From the NCBI RefSeq assembly GCF_013836145.1, contig NZ_CP057483.1, forward strand, positions 2,294,001-2,358,000: a DNA stretch of 64,000 nucleotides, in the 5' to 3' direction. This stretch comes from Citrobacter sp. RHB25-C09 (GTDB lineage: Bacteria > Pseudomonadota > Gammaproteobacteria > Enterobacterales > Enterobacteriaceae). A program made the position numbers and the translations under genes. Shown here piece by piece: positions 62,841-64,000 of this stretch. Within the stretch, counting starts at the first letter, position 1. Every line of letters begins with the position of its first letter. The notes under the pieces were generated by a model, which saw only the letters and a program-made list of their open reading frames with translations, was not told where the DNA came from and ran no database searches.

Positions 62841-63954
62841 GTACGCTCCTTATCGGCCTGCGCCCCAGGCCAAGCGTCAGCGCTACGCCGTGTGCGGCCA
62901 GGGCCGGCATAGTGATAAGCCAGAAGAGATGGCTCCAGCCCCATACGCCCAAAAAGAGCAGCGGCAATAACAGCGTGACCAGACACCAGGCCACAACGCC
63001 CCAGCGCTGACCGTCACTGACGCCCCCCAGCGCTACGGAACCTGCTACCAGCAGAAGAAACAGCAGGGTCTGCTCTGCCGTGACGTTGTCGATACCGTAG
63101 CCGTAAAGCTGGATATAGCCCAAAACCAGCGCAAACAGCAGCAATGCACCCATCACAATCACTAACGACGAACTGTCGTAGCGGCGTTCACGGGGTTTGT
63201 CAGTCTGAGAGAGTCCAGTCAGCCGCAGAAAAGGCAGATTGCTTTCCCGCATCGGGTTGGACGATAACCGACTGCCCTTCACCCCATAGGCAACGTCCTT
63301 CAAGGAAGGCGTCGGGGAAAAGGTGCCAAACAGCTTATCCCAGAAGATGAAGGTGCCACCGTAATTGGTGTCAGCATAACGCTTTTCATTAAGGTGGTGA
63401 ACGCGATGGTGGGTAGGCGTAACGAATACCTTTTCAAGCCAGCCCAGTTTTTGCGTCAACGCGTTGTGGTTAAAGAATTGCACAGTGTAGTGCGCGATAG
63501 ACACCGCAAGAAAAACGCTTAGCGGCACGCCGAGCAGCGCCAGCAGCAAAAAGAAAGGGATCGAGGTTAATGAAGAATACCAGGAATTCCTCACCCCCAG
63601 CGAAAGATTATAATTCTCTCCCTGATGATGAACGACGTGCACCGCCCACAGCGGACGTAACTGGTGATGAAGACGATGAAGCCAGTAGAAACCGAAGTCC
63701 CACGCTAACAGGGTAAACAGCCAGAGCCAGACAGCAGACACGCCGTCAAAAAGATGCAGACTAAATCGGCTCAACACTACGCTGTAGCACAGCACTTCCA
63801 GACAGCGAAACAACCACAGCATGATATGGCCGGAGTTAACGTTGAAAATGACGTCGAACCAGTCAACCCGCTGTTTCCCGGTCAGTTGCAAAATGCAGGC
63901 TTCGCCAAAGACGAACACCATCATAAGAATAACTGGAACCAGTAATTCACTCAT
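62827..63954 (-). CDS. Sterol desaturase / fatty-acid hydroxylase superfamily protein
   Basis: 375 residues. The fatty-acid hydroxylase domain lies at about 80-230: HRLHH (93-97), HVVHH (106-110), and HHRVHH (182-187), the di-iron histidine boxes. Hydrophobic helices occur at about 3-22, 42-62, 73-92, 130-155, and a C-terminal set (about 255-360) of five helices of unknown role. Family enzymes hydroxylate or desaturate sterols, alkylglycerols and fatty acids. AAGGAC Shine-Dalgarno precedes. First intact gene of the cluster; upstream material continues beyond the window. Confidence 0.85.
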   Translation of the reverse strand: MSELLVPVILMMVFVFGEACILQLTGKQRVDWFDVIFNVNSGHIMLWLFRCLEVLCYSVVLSRFSLHLFDGVSAVWLWLFTLLAWDFGFYWLHRLHHQLRPLWAVHVVHHQGENYNLSLGVRNSWYSSLTSIPFFLLLALLGVPLSVFLAVSIAHYTVQFFNHNALTQKLGWLEKVFVTPTHHRVHHLNEKRYADTNYGGTFIFWDKLFGTFSPTPSLKDVAYGVKGSRLSSNPMRESNLPFLRLTGLSQTDKPRERRYDSSSLVIVMGALLLFALVLGYIQLYGYGIDNVTAEQTLLFLLLVAGSVALGGVSDGQRWGVVAWCLVTLLLPLLFLGVWGWSHLFWLITMPALAAHGVALTLGLGRRPIRSVHESV

Positions 63955-64000
63955 AAGTCATGTCCTTATTTCTTTTTTCGCGACTATCCAGACGCGCTGC
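63947..64000 (-). other. Possible 3' end of an upstream cluster gene
   Basis: Two minus-strand frames are open to the window edge: one ends at TGA 63947-63949, overlapping the desaturase start (KRNKDMTYE*), the other at TGA 63958-63960 (VAKKEIRT*), just before it. Either could be the tail of the preceding gene of the operon; 40-54 bases are too few to choose. Confidence 0.25.

Overview
This window is an enterobacterial chromosome segment from the Escherichia/Salmonella/Citrobacter group. Gene content, gene order and near-identical proteins match the E. coli K-12 interval from sapF through purU and the tRNA-Tyr pair. Three things argue against E. coli itself: kch is absent between yciI and cls, there is a diguanylate-cyclase locus between trpA and yciG, and a lipid-modification cluster lies beyond the tRNAs. 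A Citrobacter-like genome is my best guess from protein similarity by eye; the genus is not proven.

Layout, left to right. 1-5.1 kb: end of sapF (peptide uptake), fabI (enoyl-ACP reductase), yciW, rnb (RNase II). 5.1-9 kb: pdeR (c-di-GMP), yciZ, yciT (DeoR regulator), osmB. 9-13.3 kb: yciH-pyrF and lapB-lapA (LPS control) on the minus strand, pgpB, then ribA. 13.4-21.5 kb: acnA, three tiny genes (ymiC, yciX, ymiA), cysB, topA, yciN. 21.5-26.7 kb: sohB, yciK-btuR, rluB, yciO-rnm. 26.8-33.6 kb: the complete tryptophan operon with promoter/operator, leader peptide, attenuator, trpEDCBA and terminator. 33.6-35 kb: a membrane diguanylate cyclase split into two overlapping frames. 35.5-41 kb: yciGFE stress genes, ompW, yciCBA, tonB, yciI, yciY. 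41.3-49 kb: cls, yciU and the oppABCDF oligopeptide importer. 49.7-60.1 kb: ychE, adhE, tdk, hns, galU, rssB, rssA, ychJ, purU. 60.2-60.8 kb: two tandem identical tRNA-Tyr genes, then an rtT-like fragment and two 84-bp tandem REP/BIME units.

The least ordinary part is 60.8-64 kb on the minus strand. It holds a translationally coupled set: a sterol-desaturase/fatty-acid-hydroxylase family protein, a membrane fatty-acid desaturase, an NAD-dependent epimerase fragment and a glycosyltransferase fragment. The last two look joined by an internal deletion that removed the C-terminus of one and the N-terminus of the other. This looks like a decaying glycolipid or modified-lipid pathway that continues beyond the right edge. 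The split diguanylate cyclase at 33.6-35 kb is the second anomaly.

Elsewhere the window is conserved core genome. Start sites were adjusted from the longest open frame by Shine-Dalgarno position and remembered E. coli protein N-termini for yciW, pgpB, topA, sohB, rluB, yciO, trpE, yciC, tonB, oppB, tdk, rssB, rssA and purU. All homology statements rest on recognition by eye; no database search was run.
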